DNA from: JAFHCF01 sp048497495
GTDB lineage: Bacteria; Pseudomonadota; Alphaproteobacteria; Rhizobiales; Ancalomicrobiaceae
Reading direction: 5' to 3'
Length of the DNA stretch: 18,059 nt
Assembly (NCBI GenBank): GCA_048497495.1
Contig: JAFHCF010000100.1
Span: 1 to 18,059, forward strand
In this document: positions 1 to 7,124 of the stretch, in pieces
Numbering within the stretch: the stretch's first letter is position 1
How the letters are laid out: each line of letters begins with the position of its first letter
Translations under genes and position numbers: made by a program
The notes under the pieces: generated by a model
Told to the model about the DNA's origin: nothing
What the model saw: the letters and a program-made list of their open reading frames with translations, nothing else
The model's database searches: none

Positions 1-1
1 C

Positions 2-1621
2 GACCACGTCCTGCCGCCCTTCCGCGCGGCGATCGCCTCCGGCGCCGAGATCGTCATGTCGGCCTTCAACACCTTCAACGGCGTGCCGGCGACCGCCAAT
101 CGCCATCTGCTCACCGACATCCTGCGCCGCGACATGAAGTTCGAAGGCCCTGTCGTCTCCGACTGGGGGGCGATCGACCAATTGAGGAACCACGGCCTGT
201 CGCCCGAACCGCTCGATCTGGCGGTCGCCGCCTTCAACGCCGGCGTCGACATCGACATGTCATCGAACTTCTACCGGCGCTACCTGCCGATCGCGCTGAA
301 GCGCGGGTTGGTCACGCAAGGCCGGATCGACGAGGCGGTCGAGCGTGTGTTGCGGCTGAAGTTCGCGGCGAAGCTCGAGACGCGGATGCATGTCGATCCG
401 GCCGAGACGCTCACGACCCACGCGAAGTTGGCGCCGGCCGGACGCGCCCTGGCGATCGAGATGGGCCGGCGGGCCACCCTCCTCCTGCGCAACGAGAAAG
501 ACCGGCTGCCGCTTCACGGCGTGTCGCGCATCGCGCTGGTCGGTGGTCTCGCCGACAGTCCGCGCGACCACATGGGGCCGCATCCGGGCCTCAGCCAGAT
601 GGGCGACATCGTCACGCTGCGCCACGCCATCACCGAGCGCGCCGCGGCGGCCGGCGCCACCGTCGACTATCTCGAGGCCTGCGGTGCCTGTCGCCATGCG
701 AGCCCGAGCGACGACGCGAAGATCGCCGAGGCGGCGGGCGCGGCGGCGGTCGCCGACGTCGTCGTCGCGGTGGTCGGCGAGACCTACGAGGAATCCGGGG
801 AGGCGGCGGCGCGCGCCGATCTCTCGCTGTCGGCGCCTCAGGTGAAGCTGGTGAAGGCGCTCGCCGCCACCGGCAAGCCCGTGGTGCTGCTCCTGACCGG
901 CGGGCGACCGATGCTGGTGGAATCGGTGATCGACGACGTCGACGCCATCGTCATGGCCTGGTTTCCCGGCACCTACGGGGCGATCGGCACGGCGGAGGTG
1001 CTGTTCGGCGACGTCTCGCCATCCGCGCGCCTGCCGCTCACCTGGCCGCGCTCGACCGGGCAGTTGCCGCTCTCCTACGACCGGCTGCCGACCGGGCGGC
1101 CGGCGAGCGTCGACGACAAGTGGACCAACAAATACGTCGACATCGGCTGGCTACCGCGTTTCCCCTTCGGCTTCGGGCTCGGCTACGGCCACACCGTCTT
1201 CTCGCCGCCGCGGCTCGATCGCGCCCGCGCCGCGCCGGGCGACAGGGTCGCCGTCACCGTCGAGGTGGAGAACACCGGCGCGCGGGCGACGCGCGAGACG
1301 GTGCAGGTCTACGTCCGCGATCTGATCGCCAGCCGTTCCCGGCCGCTCAGGGAATTGAAGGGCTTCGCCCAGGTCGATCTCGCCCCCGGCGAGACGCGCG
1401 CGGTGACCATCCCGATCCGCGTCGCCGCTCTCGGCTTCCACGTCGACGACGGATCCTACGTCGTCGAGCCGGGTACCTTCCGCATCTTCGCCGGACGCGA
1501 TTCGCAGGCCGAGGCCTCCGCCGACCTCGAGGTGACCGCCGGTTCACGGGTGCCGCCGTGGCAGGCGCCGATCCCCTGCATCGAGCCCGGGGCGGGCAAG
1601 AAGGCGGCACCGGCGCGTTAG
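2..1621 (+). CDS. Glycoside hydrolase family 3 beta-glucosidase, 5'-truncated by the window edge
   Basis: The reading frame is open from base 2, so the gene starts before the window; 539 residues are visible. The protein should hydrolyse terminal beta-linked glucose from oligoglucosides, like BglX-type enzymes, probably in the periplasm, though the signal region is not visible. The visible part begins late in the (beta/alpha)8 domain, with an AFNTFNGVPATAN segment followed by GPVVSDWGAI. The Asp of this SDW motif (about residue 54 of the visible part) is the expected GH3 nucleophile. Next comes the alpha/beta sandwich domain with the conserved stretch ESGEAAARADLSLS (around residue 260). A C-terminal fibronectin III-like domain is recognisable by RETVQVYVRD, LRELKGF and LAPGET. 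The protein ends in a short Lys/Ala-rich tail. The family is certain; the substrate is not determinable. It is followed by a 378-base gap, so it is probably the last gene of its transcript. Confidence 0.93.
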   Translation, partial: DHVLPPFRAAIASGAEIVMSAFNTFNGVPATANRHLLTDILRRDMKFEGPVVSDWGAIDQLRNHGLSPEPLDLAVAAFNAGVDIDMSSNFYRRYLPIALKRGLVTQGRIDEAVERVLRLKFAAKLETRMHVDPAETLTTHAKLAPAGRALAIEMGRRATLLLRNEKDRLPLHGVSRIALVGGLADSPRDHMGPHPGLSQMGDIVTLRHAITERAAAAGATVDYLEACGACRHASPSDDAKIAEAAGAAAVADVVVAVVGETYEESGEAAARADLSLSAPQVKLVKALAATGKPVVLLLTGGRPMLVESVIDDVDAIVMAWFPGTYGAIGTAEVLFGDVSPSARLPLTWPRSTGQLPLSYDRLPTGRPASVDDKWTNKYVDIGWLPRFPFGFGLGYGHTVFSPPRLDRARAAPGDRVAVTVEVENTGARATRETVQVYVRDLIASRSRPLRELKGFAQVDLAPGETRAVTIPIRVAALGFHVDDGSYVVEPGTFRIFAGRDSQAEASADLEVTAGSRVPPWQAPIPCIEPGAGKKAAPAR

Positions 1622-1668
1622 CCGGGGCTCGAGCGGAGGAGGCGTGAAAGGAGGCGGCGGCGAGCGCC

Positions 1669-1801
1669 GTGCGCGATGCTTCGAGATGGCGCTCGTGCCG
1701 AGCGCCATCTCAGCATGAGGCGCCAGGGGTTTTCCGAAGAGAACTCGAACGCCTCATGCTGAGGGGAGCGCGGAACGCGCCCGTCGCGAAGCATCGCGCA
1801 C
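1669..1801. repeat. Four-armed intergenic palindromic element (nested inverted repeats)
   Basis: Nested inverted repeats are directly readable. The outer 15-bp arms are perfect: 1669-1683 (GTGCGCGATGCTTCG) pairs with 1787-1801. Inside lies a 13-bp perfect hairpin, 1683-1695 with 1699-1711 and a TGC loop. It is followed by a 14-bp perfect pair, 1709-1722 (CTCAGCATGAGGCG) with 1750-1763. The last is a 5-bp hairpin, 1768-1772 with 1776-1780 and a GAA loop. Drawn out, this forms a cruciform or tRNA-like cloverleaf. There is no coding potential. The GATGCTTCGAGA and CTCAGCATGAGG words resemble an intergenic repeat I associate with rhizobial genomes, so it is probably a dispersed MITE/REP-like element; copy number cannot be seen here. 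Confidence 0.85.
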
Positions 1802-1999
1802 GCCCCCGCGCTCCTATCCGACACCCCCGCCCGACCCGCATCCGCCACGCCTCGCCCAGAAAACGACTCCGCCACGTCCATCCCTTCCTCGACAAAGCCG
1901 CCTCGGCGGATAGGATCGGCGCCCGCGTCGCCGACAGGTCCGGCGCGGTCGGGGCGGCAGGTCGCCGACCCGCGACGAAGTCAGTTTCGAGGATCCAGA
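1802..1999. other. Remainder of the gap between GH3 gene and RidA gene
   Basis: The rest of this 378-base intergenic gap has no convincing reading frame. The frames that are open are arginine/proline-rich shadows. Apart from the palindromic element on its left, it holds the candidate promoter at 1889-1916 and a ribosome-binding site GAGGA at 1989-1993, six bases before the RidA ATG. Confidence 0.6.
1889..1916 (+). promoter_or_regulatory. Candidate sigma-70-type promoter for the RidA gene
   Basis: TCGACA (1889-1894) and TAGGAT (1911-1916) are separated by 16 bases, matching 5 of 6 and 4 of 6 consensus positions. Transcription would start near 1923, giving a leader of roughly 77 bases before the RidA start. 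This rests on sequence match only. Confidence 0.35.
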
Positions 2000-2350
2000 A
2001 TGAGCATCACCCGCATCGAAGTCGGCCCGCGCATGTCGCAGGCCGTGGTTCACGGCAACATCGTCTATCTCGCCGGCCAGGTGGCGACGACCCCGGAAAG
2101 CGCCGGCGTCGGCGAGCAGACCCGCCAGATCCTCGCCCAGATCGACGATCTGCTCGCCAAGGCCGGCACCGACAAGACGAAGCTGCTCTCGACCACCATC
2201 TATCTCGCCGACATCGCCACCTTCGCCGAGATGAACGCCGAATGGGACGCCTGGATCGCCCCCGGCCACACTCCGGCGCGCGCCACCGTCGAGGCGAGCC
2301 TGGCGGCACGGATCTACAAGGTCGAGATCGTCGTCGTCGCCGCGATCTGA
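2000..2350 (+). CDS. RidA family (YjgF/YER057c/UK114) protein, reactive enamine/imine deaminase-like
   Basis: This is a complete 116-residue protein, close to the usual length of about 115-130 for the family. RidA-type proteins form trimers that hydrolyse reactive enamine/imine intermediates released by PLP enzymes, protecting other enzymes in the cytoplasm. Family signatures seen are IVYLAGQVA (21-29), the amphipathic helix QTRQILAQIDDLLAKAG, TTIYLADIATFAEMNAEW and the C-terminal PARATVEASLA. Arg94 occupies the position of the key substrate-binding Arg of active RidA (Arg105 in E. coli). Glu109 in KVEIVVVA aligns with the usual C-terminal Glu. Some subfamily members lack deaminase activity, but the Arg argues for an active type. 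The ATG at 2000 is preceded by GAGGA at six bases. The gene is 70 bases upstream of the dehydrogenase gene, with a stem-loop between them. Confidence 0.93.
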   Translation: MSITRIEVGPRMSQAVVHGNIVYLAGQVATTPESAGVGEQTRQILAQIDDLLAKAGTDKTKLLSTTIYLADIATFAEMNAEWDAWIAPGHTPARATVEASLAARIYKVEIVVVAAI

Positions 2351-2366
2351 TCGCGCCCCCTCACGA

Positions 2367-2401
2367 GCCCCGGCGGCGTCGGCCAGACGCTTCGCCGGGG
2401 C
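2367..2401 (+). other. Strong intercistronic stem-loop
   Basis: Bases 2367-2380 pair with 2386-2401 to form a 14-bp GC-rich stem interrupted only by a two-base TT bulge (2391-2392), with a five-base GGCCA loop. No T-tract follows, so it is not a classical intrinsic terminator. It begins 17 bases after the RidA stop and ends 8 bases before the GGAG ribosome-binding site (2410-2413) of the next gene. It may act as an mRNA-stabilising or processing hairpin, or as a partial terminator. Confidence 0.75.
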
Positions 2402-2420
2402 GCGCATCCGGAGCCGCCCC

Positions 2421-3380
2421 ATGCACCGCATCGTCTTCCTGGAACGCGACACGCTCGCCCCGGAGATCCGGGTGCGGCGGCCGGCCTTCGCCCATGACTG
2501 GGTCGAATACCCCAAGACGCGGGCCGACGAGGTGGTCGAGCGGGCGAGAGGCGCGACGATCCTGATCGTCAACAAGGTGAACATCACCGCGCAAACCCTT
2601 GCGCGGCTTCCCGATCTCCGCCTGATCGCGATGGCGGCGACCGGCACCGACTGCGTCGACAAGGATGCGGCGCGGGCGGCGGGAATCGCGGTCGCCAACA
2701 TTCGCGGCTATGCGACGACCAGCGTGCCGGAACACACGTTCGCGCTGATCCTGGCGCTCGCCCGCTCGATCGTGCCCTATCGCGCCGATGTTCTCGCCGG
2801 CGAATGGCAGAAGGCGGAGCAATTCTGCTTCTTCTCGAACCCGATCATCGATCTTGCCGGACGCCGGCTCGGCATCTTCGGTTCCGGGTCGCTCGGCACC
2901 CGCGTCGGCGAGATCGGTCGGGCCTTCGGCATGGACGTGGTGTTCTCCGACCGCAAGGGCGCGACCGAGGCCCGACCCGGTCATATGAGCTTCGACGAGG
3001 TGATCGCGACGTCCGACGTTCTCACCTTTCATTGCCCGCTGACGCCGGAGACGCGCGGCATGGTGGCGATGGCGGAGTTCCGGCGGACGACCCGGCGGCC
3101 GATCGTCGTCAACACGGCGCGCGGCGGCCTCGTCGACGAGGAAGACCTGGAACGCGCCCTCGACCAGGGTCTCGTCGGTGGCGCCGGTCTCGACGTGACG
3201 CTGCCGGAACCGCCGCCGGCCGGGTCGACGATCATGCGGTTGGCGAGCCGGCGCAACGTCATCGTCACCCCGCACACCGCCTGGGCCTCGACCGAGGCGC
3301 AGCAGCGCCTCGCCGATCAGATGATCGACAACATCGAGAATTTCGTCGCCGGCCGGCCGACCAACCTCGTCGTCGGTTGA
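2421..3380 (+). CDS. D-isomer-specific 2-hydroxyacid dehydrogenase (glycerate/hydroxypyruvate-reductase type)
   Basis: This 319-residue protein has the normal family length. It should interconvert a D-2-hydroxyacid and the 2-oxoacid with NAD(P)H in the cytoplasm. The Rossmann motif is GIFGSGSLG (GxGxxG at 154-159). Asp177 ends the second strand (VVFSD), which usually favours NAD(H), although Arg178-Lys179 follow it. The catalytic triad is intact: Arg234 in NTARGGLVDE, Glu263 in LPEPPP and His285 in TPHTAW. The substrate-contact segment AATGTDCVD (72-80) resembles glycerate dehydrogenase (HprA-like) proteins, so hydroxypyruvate/D-glycerate is the best guess; formate, phosphoglycerate and other 2-ketoacids are not excluded. 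The ATG at 2421 has GGAG seven bases upstream. It may be co-transcribed with the RidA gene. Confidence 0.92.
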   Translation: MHRIVFLERDTLAPEIRVRRPAFAHDWVEYPKTRADEVVERARGATILIVNKVNITAQTLARLPDLRLIAMAATGTDCVDKDAARAAGIAVANIRGYATTSVPEHTFALILALARSIVPYRADVLAGEWQKAEQFCFFSNPIIDLAGRRLGIFGSGSLGTRVGEIGRAFGMDVVFSDRKGATEARPGHMSFDEVIATSDVLTFHCPLTPETRGMVAMAEFRRTTRRPIVVNTARGGLVDEEDLERALDQGLVGGAGLDVTLPEPPPAGSTIMRLASRRNVIVTPHTAWASTEAQQRLADQMIDNIENFVAGRPTNLVVG

Positions 3381-3480
3381 TCTGGCCGAAGGTCTTCGCT
3401 CGCGCCGATTCTCTTCCTCGCGGACATGCTCTAGGGTGGACCTCGGCGACCGCCCGCCTCCCCACGTGGATCTCGATCCG

Positions 3481-4326
3481 ATGTGCGAACTCCTCGGCAT
3501 GAGCGCCAATGTGCCCACCGACATCCGCTTCTCCTTCGCGGGGCTGGCGCGGCGCGGCGGCGCGACCGGGCCGCACAGCGACGGCTGGGGCATCGCCTTC
3601 TACGAGGATCGCGGCTGCCGCTCGTTTCACGACCCGGAGGCCTCGGCGCGGTCCGACATCGCCCGGCTGCTCCGGGCCTATCCGATCGAGAGCCGGGTGG
3701 TGATCGCCCATGTGCGGCGGGCCAATCGCGGCCGCGTGGCGCTCGAGAACACCCATCCCTTCACCCGCGAATTGTGGGGTCGGGCCTGGACCTTCGCCCA
3801 CAACGGCCAATTGAAGGGCGTCAAGAAGCTGGCGCTCGGCCGCTTTCGCCCGATCGGCACGACCGACAGCGAGCATGCCTTCTGCTGGCTGATGGGGGAA
3901 CTCGAGGCGCGGTGGTCGCGCCTGCCCTCGCCGGCGCGTCTCGACGCGACGCTGCCCGGGCTCTTTTCGCGGCTCGCCGAACTCGGCGTCTTCAACGTGC
4001 TGATGAGCGACGGGCGCTCGCTCTACGCCCATTGCGGCAAGCGCCTGTCGGTGATCACCCGGCGGGCGCCCTTCGGCAAGGCGACGCTGATCGACGACGA
4101 CGTCCAGGTCGACTTCGCGGCGGAGACGACGCCGAACGACGTCGTCACGGTGGTGGCGACCCGACCTTTGACGCGCGACGAGGAATGGCGCGATCTCGCC
4201 CCCGGAGAGAGCCTGATCCTGCGCGACGGCGAGACCATCGCCCGACCGTCCCGCGGCCGCCGGACATCGCCGCCGCCACGTCTCGGTCGCCCAAAGTCGC
4301 AAGGGGATGCTCGCGCCGATGAATAA
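3481..4326 (+). CDS. Class II glutamine amidotransferase (YafJ/GATase type 6-like)
   Basis: The start is placed at 3481 because MCELLGMS puts Cys at position 2, the N-terminal nucleophile exposed after Met removal in Ntn amidotransferases. An upstream GTG or ATG in the same frame would bury this Cys. The product is 281 residues. Class II hallmarks are GPHSDGWGIAFYED (30-43), AHVRRANRG (76-84), FAHNGQL (105-111, glutamine and oxyanion binding) and GTTDSEHAF (126-134). Such proteins hydrolyse glutamine to glutamate and ammonia. No synthetase or sugar-isomerase domain follows, so the acceptor is unknown, as for YafJ. The tail after about residue 255 is Arg/Pro-rich. No clear Shine-Dalgarno is seen before 3481. 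It lies 100 bases downstream of the dehydrogenase gene, same strand, so co-expression is possible. Confidence 0.92.
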   Translation: MCELLGMSANVPTDIRFSFAGLARRGGATGPHSDGWGIAFYEDRGCRSFHDPEASARSDIARLLRAYPIESRVVIAHVRRANRGRVALENTHPFTRELWGRAWTFAHNGQLKGVKKLALGRFRPIGTTDSEHAFCWLMGELEARWSRLPSPARLDATLPGLFSRLAELGVFNVLMSDGRSLYAHCGKRLSVITRRAPFGKATLIDDDVQVDFAAETTPNDVVTVVATRPLTRDEEWRDLAPGESLILRDGETIARPSRGRRTSPPPRLGRPKSQGDARADE

Positions 4327-4337
4327 TTTCGCCACCA

Positions 4338-4366
4338 TTCCAATGCCAGTGTGACCGCACTAGAAT
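4338..4366 (+). promoter_or_regulatory. Weak candidate promoter for the glycosyltransferase gene
   Basis: TAGAAT (4361-4366) matches the -10 consensus at 5 of 6 positions. TTCCAA (4338-4343), 17 bases upstream, is a poor -35 (3 of 6). It sits in the 165-base gap before the glycosyltransferase, where the sequence becomes locally AT-richer. A 6-bp inverted pair, GCCAGT (4345-4350) with ACTGGC (4374-4379), brackets the -10 and the probable start point. Confidence 0.3.
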
Positions 4367-4491
4367 TGTCGTGACTGGCGACGACGTCGATCCGGGCGGG
4401 GATCGATGAACCACGAATCTGGTCTCGACGCGCTCCTCACCGCTCGCCGGCGCGATGGGCGCACCCGGCATGGCGGCGCTTCAGGACAGAA

Positions 4492-5667
4492 ATGCCTCCC
4501 CTCGACGTGGTCATGATCGGCCCCTTCCCGTCCGACCCGGCGCGGATCGAAGGCGGCGTGCAGGCATCGCTCTACGGGCTCGGCTGCGAATTGCGCGACC
4601 GCCCGGCCGAAGTGGACCTGCGCGTCATGGCGACACCCGGCCGCCCGATGGTCGGGGTGCGCCGAGATACGGTCGCCGGCGTCGAGGTCACCTTCCTCGA
4701 TACGCCCTACCGTTTCCTGGTCTCGTCGATCCTGCGGCTGCCGACGATCCTGCGGGCGATCGGCGCGGCGCGACATCCGGTGGTCCATCTCCACGGCACC
4801 GGCCTCGTCCAGGCGGCGGTGCTGGTCGTGGCGCGTCTGCGCAAGATACCCGTGGTGTGGACGATGCACGGCATCACCGGGAAGGAGATGCGCGACGCGC
4901 GACGGCGCGAGCCCGGCTTCAAGCCCTGGGCGCGCTGGGCGCTCTATGCCGGCTGCGAGCGGCTGCAGTTGAAGCTCTCGCCGCGCATCATCGTCGACAC
5001 CGTCTATGTGGCGCGTGAAGTCGCCGAGCATGCCGGGGTGCCGCCCCAGGTGATTCCGCAGGGGATCTTCCCCGGCGAGATGGCGGCGGCCCGCAATCCC
5101 GACCGTGGCGCGCCTGTGGTGATCTCGCTCGGCGTGATCCATCCGCGCAAAGGCCACGCTCTGACCATCCGCGCCTTCGCCGAAGTGGCGCGCGCCGTGC
5201 CGGGAGCGCGCCTGCTCGTCGTCGGCGCCGTCGCCGATCCGCGTCATCTCGCCGAACTGAGGGCATTGGTCGACGAACTCGGACTGGCGGATCACGTCGA
5301 ACTGCGGGTGGACCTGCCGCGCCGCGAGGTCCTGGCGGCCTTGAAGCGAGCCCGCGTCTTCGCGCTCCATTCCCAGGAGGAGAGCCAGGGCATCGCCCTG
5401 TGCGAGGCGATGGCGGCGGGGCTGCCGATCGTCGCGACGCGGGTCGGCGGCATTCCCGACGTGATCGGGGCGAGCCGCGCCGGGTTCCTGATCGAATACG
5501 GCGACGTCGCCGCCATGACCGCCCACCTCGTCCGGCTGCTCGGCGACGACGATCTCCACCGCGCGACGGCCGTCGCGGCGACGACGCGCTCCGCCGACTT
5601 CGCCTGGGGGGCGATCGCCGAACGCATCCTCGCGGTCTACCGCGAGGTGGCGGGCGTCAGCCGCTGA
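4492..5667 (+). CDS. Glycosyltransferase family 4 (GT-B fold, retaining)
   Basis: This is a 391-residue cytoplasmic or membrane-associated glycosyltransferase transferring a sugar from a nucleotide donor with retention of configuration. N-terminal domain: VVMIGPFPSDPARIEGGV (6-23), with the glycine-rich acceptor-side loop, and VVHLHGTG and TMHGITGKEM (125-133). C-terminal donor domain: ISLGVIHPRKGHALTIRAF (211-229, containing the donor-phosphate-binding Arg/Lys) and the EX7E motif Glu297-Glu305 in EESQGIALCEAMAAGLPIVA. The IP-x-GVF-like segment VIPQGIF (188-193) is typical. There is no transmembrane segment. The ATG at 4492 has AGGA five bases upstream (4483-4486). No polysaccharide flippase, polymerase or nucleotide-sugar genes flank it, so the acceptor (lipid, exopolysaccharide or lipopolysaccharide core) cannot be named. 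It is convergent with the following aminotransferase gene. Confidence 0.92.
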   Translation: MPPLDVVMIGPFPSDPARIEGGVQASLYGLGCELRDRPAEVDLRVMATPGRPMVGVRRDTVAGVEVTFLDTPYRFLVSSILRLPTILRAIGAARHPVVHLHGTGLVQAAVLVVARLRKIPVVWTMHGITGKEMRDARRREPGFKPWARWALYAGCERLQLKLSPRIIVDTVYVAREVAEHAGVPPQVIPQGIFPGEMAAARNPDRGAPVVISLGVIHPRKGHALTIRAFAEVARAVPGARLLVVGAVADPRHLAELRALVDELGLADHVELRVDLPRREVLAALKRARVFALHSQEESQGIALCEAMAAGLPIVATRVGGIPDVIGASRAGFLIEYGDVAAMTAHLVRLLGDDDLHRATAVAATTRSADFAWGAIAERILAVYREVAGVSR

Positions 5668-5689
5668 GGCGGGTGGCGCGCGCGGGCGC

Positions 5690-5724
5690 GAGGTCCCTCC
5701 GGCCGGACCTCTTCGATCCGGCCG
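5690..5724. terminator. Overlapping hairpins between convergent genes, possible bidirectional terminator
   Basis: Two perfect hairpins share bases. GAGGTCC (5690-5696) pairs with GGACCTC (5705-5711). CGGCCGGA (5700-5707) pairs with TCCGGCCG (5717-5724). Because 5705-5707 belong to both, they are mutually exclusive. They sit in the 71-base gap between the ends of the glycosyltransferase and the aminotransferase, where transcription from both sides must stop. Neither strand has a T-tract after the stem, so intrinsic termination is uncertain. Confidence 0.4.
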
Positions 5725-5738
5725 AAACGGGCGCGGCG

Positions 5739-7109
5739 TCACATCCCCAACCGGGTCTTCGCCTCGTCGAGGCTCGCCTCGAAGGCGTCGACCATGGCGT
5801 CGACCTGCGGGGCATTGATGATCATCGGCGGGCAGAAGGCGAGCGCGTCGCCCATGGCGCGGCCGATGACGCCGTGTTCCTGGAGGATGCCGGCGACCAT
5901 GCCGCCGAGCTTGCCGACCGGGTCGAGGGCCTTCTTCGCCGCCACGTCGACGACCAGTTCGACCGCGCCGATCAGGGCGACGCCGCGCACCTCGCCGACG
6001 AGCGGGTGATCGGCGAGGGCGCGCAGCCGCGCCTGCATGTGGGCGCCGACGTCGCGGGCGTTGGCCACCAGGTCGCGTTCCTCGATGATCGCCAGGTTCT
6101 CCAGCGCCACCGCCGCCGCGACCGGGTGACCGCCGGCGGTGAAGCCGTGGCCGAGGGTGCCGATGCGGTTCGATTCGTCGGCGATCGGCTCGAAGACGCG
6201 CTCGTTGATCATCAGCGCGGAGATCGGCAGGTAGGACGAGGACAGTTGCTTGGAGCAGACCACCACGTCGGGGGTCATGCCACAGGTGGTCGAGCCCCAC
6301 ATGGCGCCGGTGCGGCCGAAACCGCAGATCACCTCGTCGGCGACCAGCAGGATGCCGTATTTCGCCAACACCGCCTGGATCTTCTCCCAGTAGGTCGCCG
6401 GCGGCACGATGACGCCGCCCGCCCCCATCACCGGCTCGGCGAAGAAGGCGGCGATGGTCTCGGCGCCCTCCGCGAGGATCAGCGCCTCGAGATCGCCGGC
6501 GAGCCGGGTGGCGAAGGCCTCCTCGGTCTCGTTCGCCTGCATCTCGCGCCAGTAATGCGGGCTCGAGGTGTGGAGGACGCCGTCGATCGGCAGATCGAAG
6601 GAACGGTGGTTGTTGGGAAGGCCGGTGAGGCTGGCGGAGGCGATGGTGACGCCGTGATAGGCGCGCTGGCGCGAGATGAACTTCTTGCGCGCCGGTTCGC
6701 CGAGCGCATTGGAGCGATAGCGCAGCAGCTTCATCACCGTGTCGTTGGCTTCCGAGCCGGAGTTGGTGAAGAACACCTTCGACATCGGCACCGGGGCGAT
6801 CGACACCAGCTTCTCGGCGAGATCGATCACCGGCCCGTGCGATTTGTGGCCGAAGGTGTGGTAGAACGGCAGTTGCCGCATCTGGCGCGCCGCCGCCTCC
6901 ACCAACCGCGCCTCCGAGAAGCCGACGCCGACGCTCCACAGGCCGGCCATCGCCTCGATGTAGCGGCGACCGTGAATGTCCTCGACATAGATGCCGTCGC
7001 CGCGCTCCATCACCAGAGGTCCGGTCTCCTGATGACGCCGGGCGTCGGTATAGGCGTGGAGATGGTGGGCGATGTCGCGGGCTTCCGGCGAATTCGGCGC
7101 ATGGGTCAC
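5739..7109 (-). CDS. Class III PLP-dependent aminotransferase (omega-amino acid/amine:pyruvate type)
   Basis: The start is the GTG at 7109, preceded at eight bases by GAGGGAG. It gives 456 residues, the normal size; the frame stays open upstream for 102 codons but is arginine-rich with no homology-like content. The enzyme should move an amino group from an omega-amino acid or amine (GABA, putrescine, beta-alanine) to pyruvate or another 2-oxoacid in the cytoplasm. Seen motifs are EAMAGLWSVGVGF (52-64), FFTNSGSEANDTVMKLL (113-129, PLP phosphate), RAYHGVTIAS (149-158), LLVADEVICGFGRTG (254-268, Asp258 to the PLP ring nitrogen) and the Schiff-base lysine Lys287 in CSKQLSSSYLPISA. The combination resembles the SpuC-like putrescine/GABA-pyruvate group. 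The exact substrate is inference. The gene is monocistronic here and divergent from the chemotaxis receptor gene. Confidence 0.93.
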   Translation of the reverse strand: MTHAPNSPEARDIAHHLHAYTDARRHQETGPLVMERGDGIYVEDIHGRRYIEAMAGLWSVGVGFSEARLVEAAARQMRQLPFYHTFGHKSHGPVIDLAEKLVSIAPVPMSKVFFTNSGSEANDTVMKLLRYRSNALGEPARKKFISRQRAYHGVTIASASLTGLPNNHRSFDLPIDGVLHTSSPHYWREMQANETEEAFATRLAGDLEALILAEGAETIAAFFAEPVMGAGGVIVPPATYWEKIQAVLAKYGILLVADEVICGFGRTGAMWGSTTCGMTPDVVVCSKQLSSSYLPISALMINERVFEPIADESNRIGTLGHGFTAGGHPVAAAVALENLAIIEERDLVANARDVGAHMQARLRALADHPLVGEVRGVALIGAVELVVDVAAKKALDPVGKLGGMVAGILQEHGVIGRAMGDALAFCPPMIINAPQVDAMVDAFEASLDEAKTRLGM

Positions 7110-7117
7110 GGGTGGGG

Positions 7118-7124
7118 CTCCCTC
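7118..7124 (-). promoter_or_regulatory. Ribosome-binding site fixing the GTG start of the aminotransferase
   Basis: Minus-strand GAGGGAG lies eight bases upstream of the GTG at 7109. No comparable site precedes the ATG-initiated longer reading frame beginning at 7415, so it supports the shorter 456-residue protein. Confidence 0.7.

Noticed and set aside
3436..3480. Earlier start for the class II amidotransferase
   Set aside because: It would bury the catalytic Cys2, which must become the free N-terminus.
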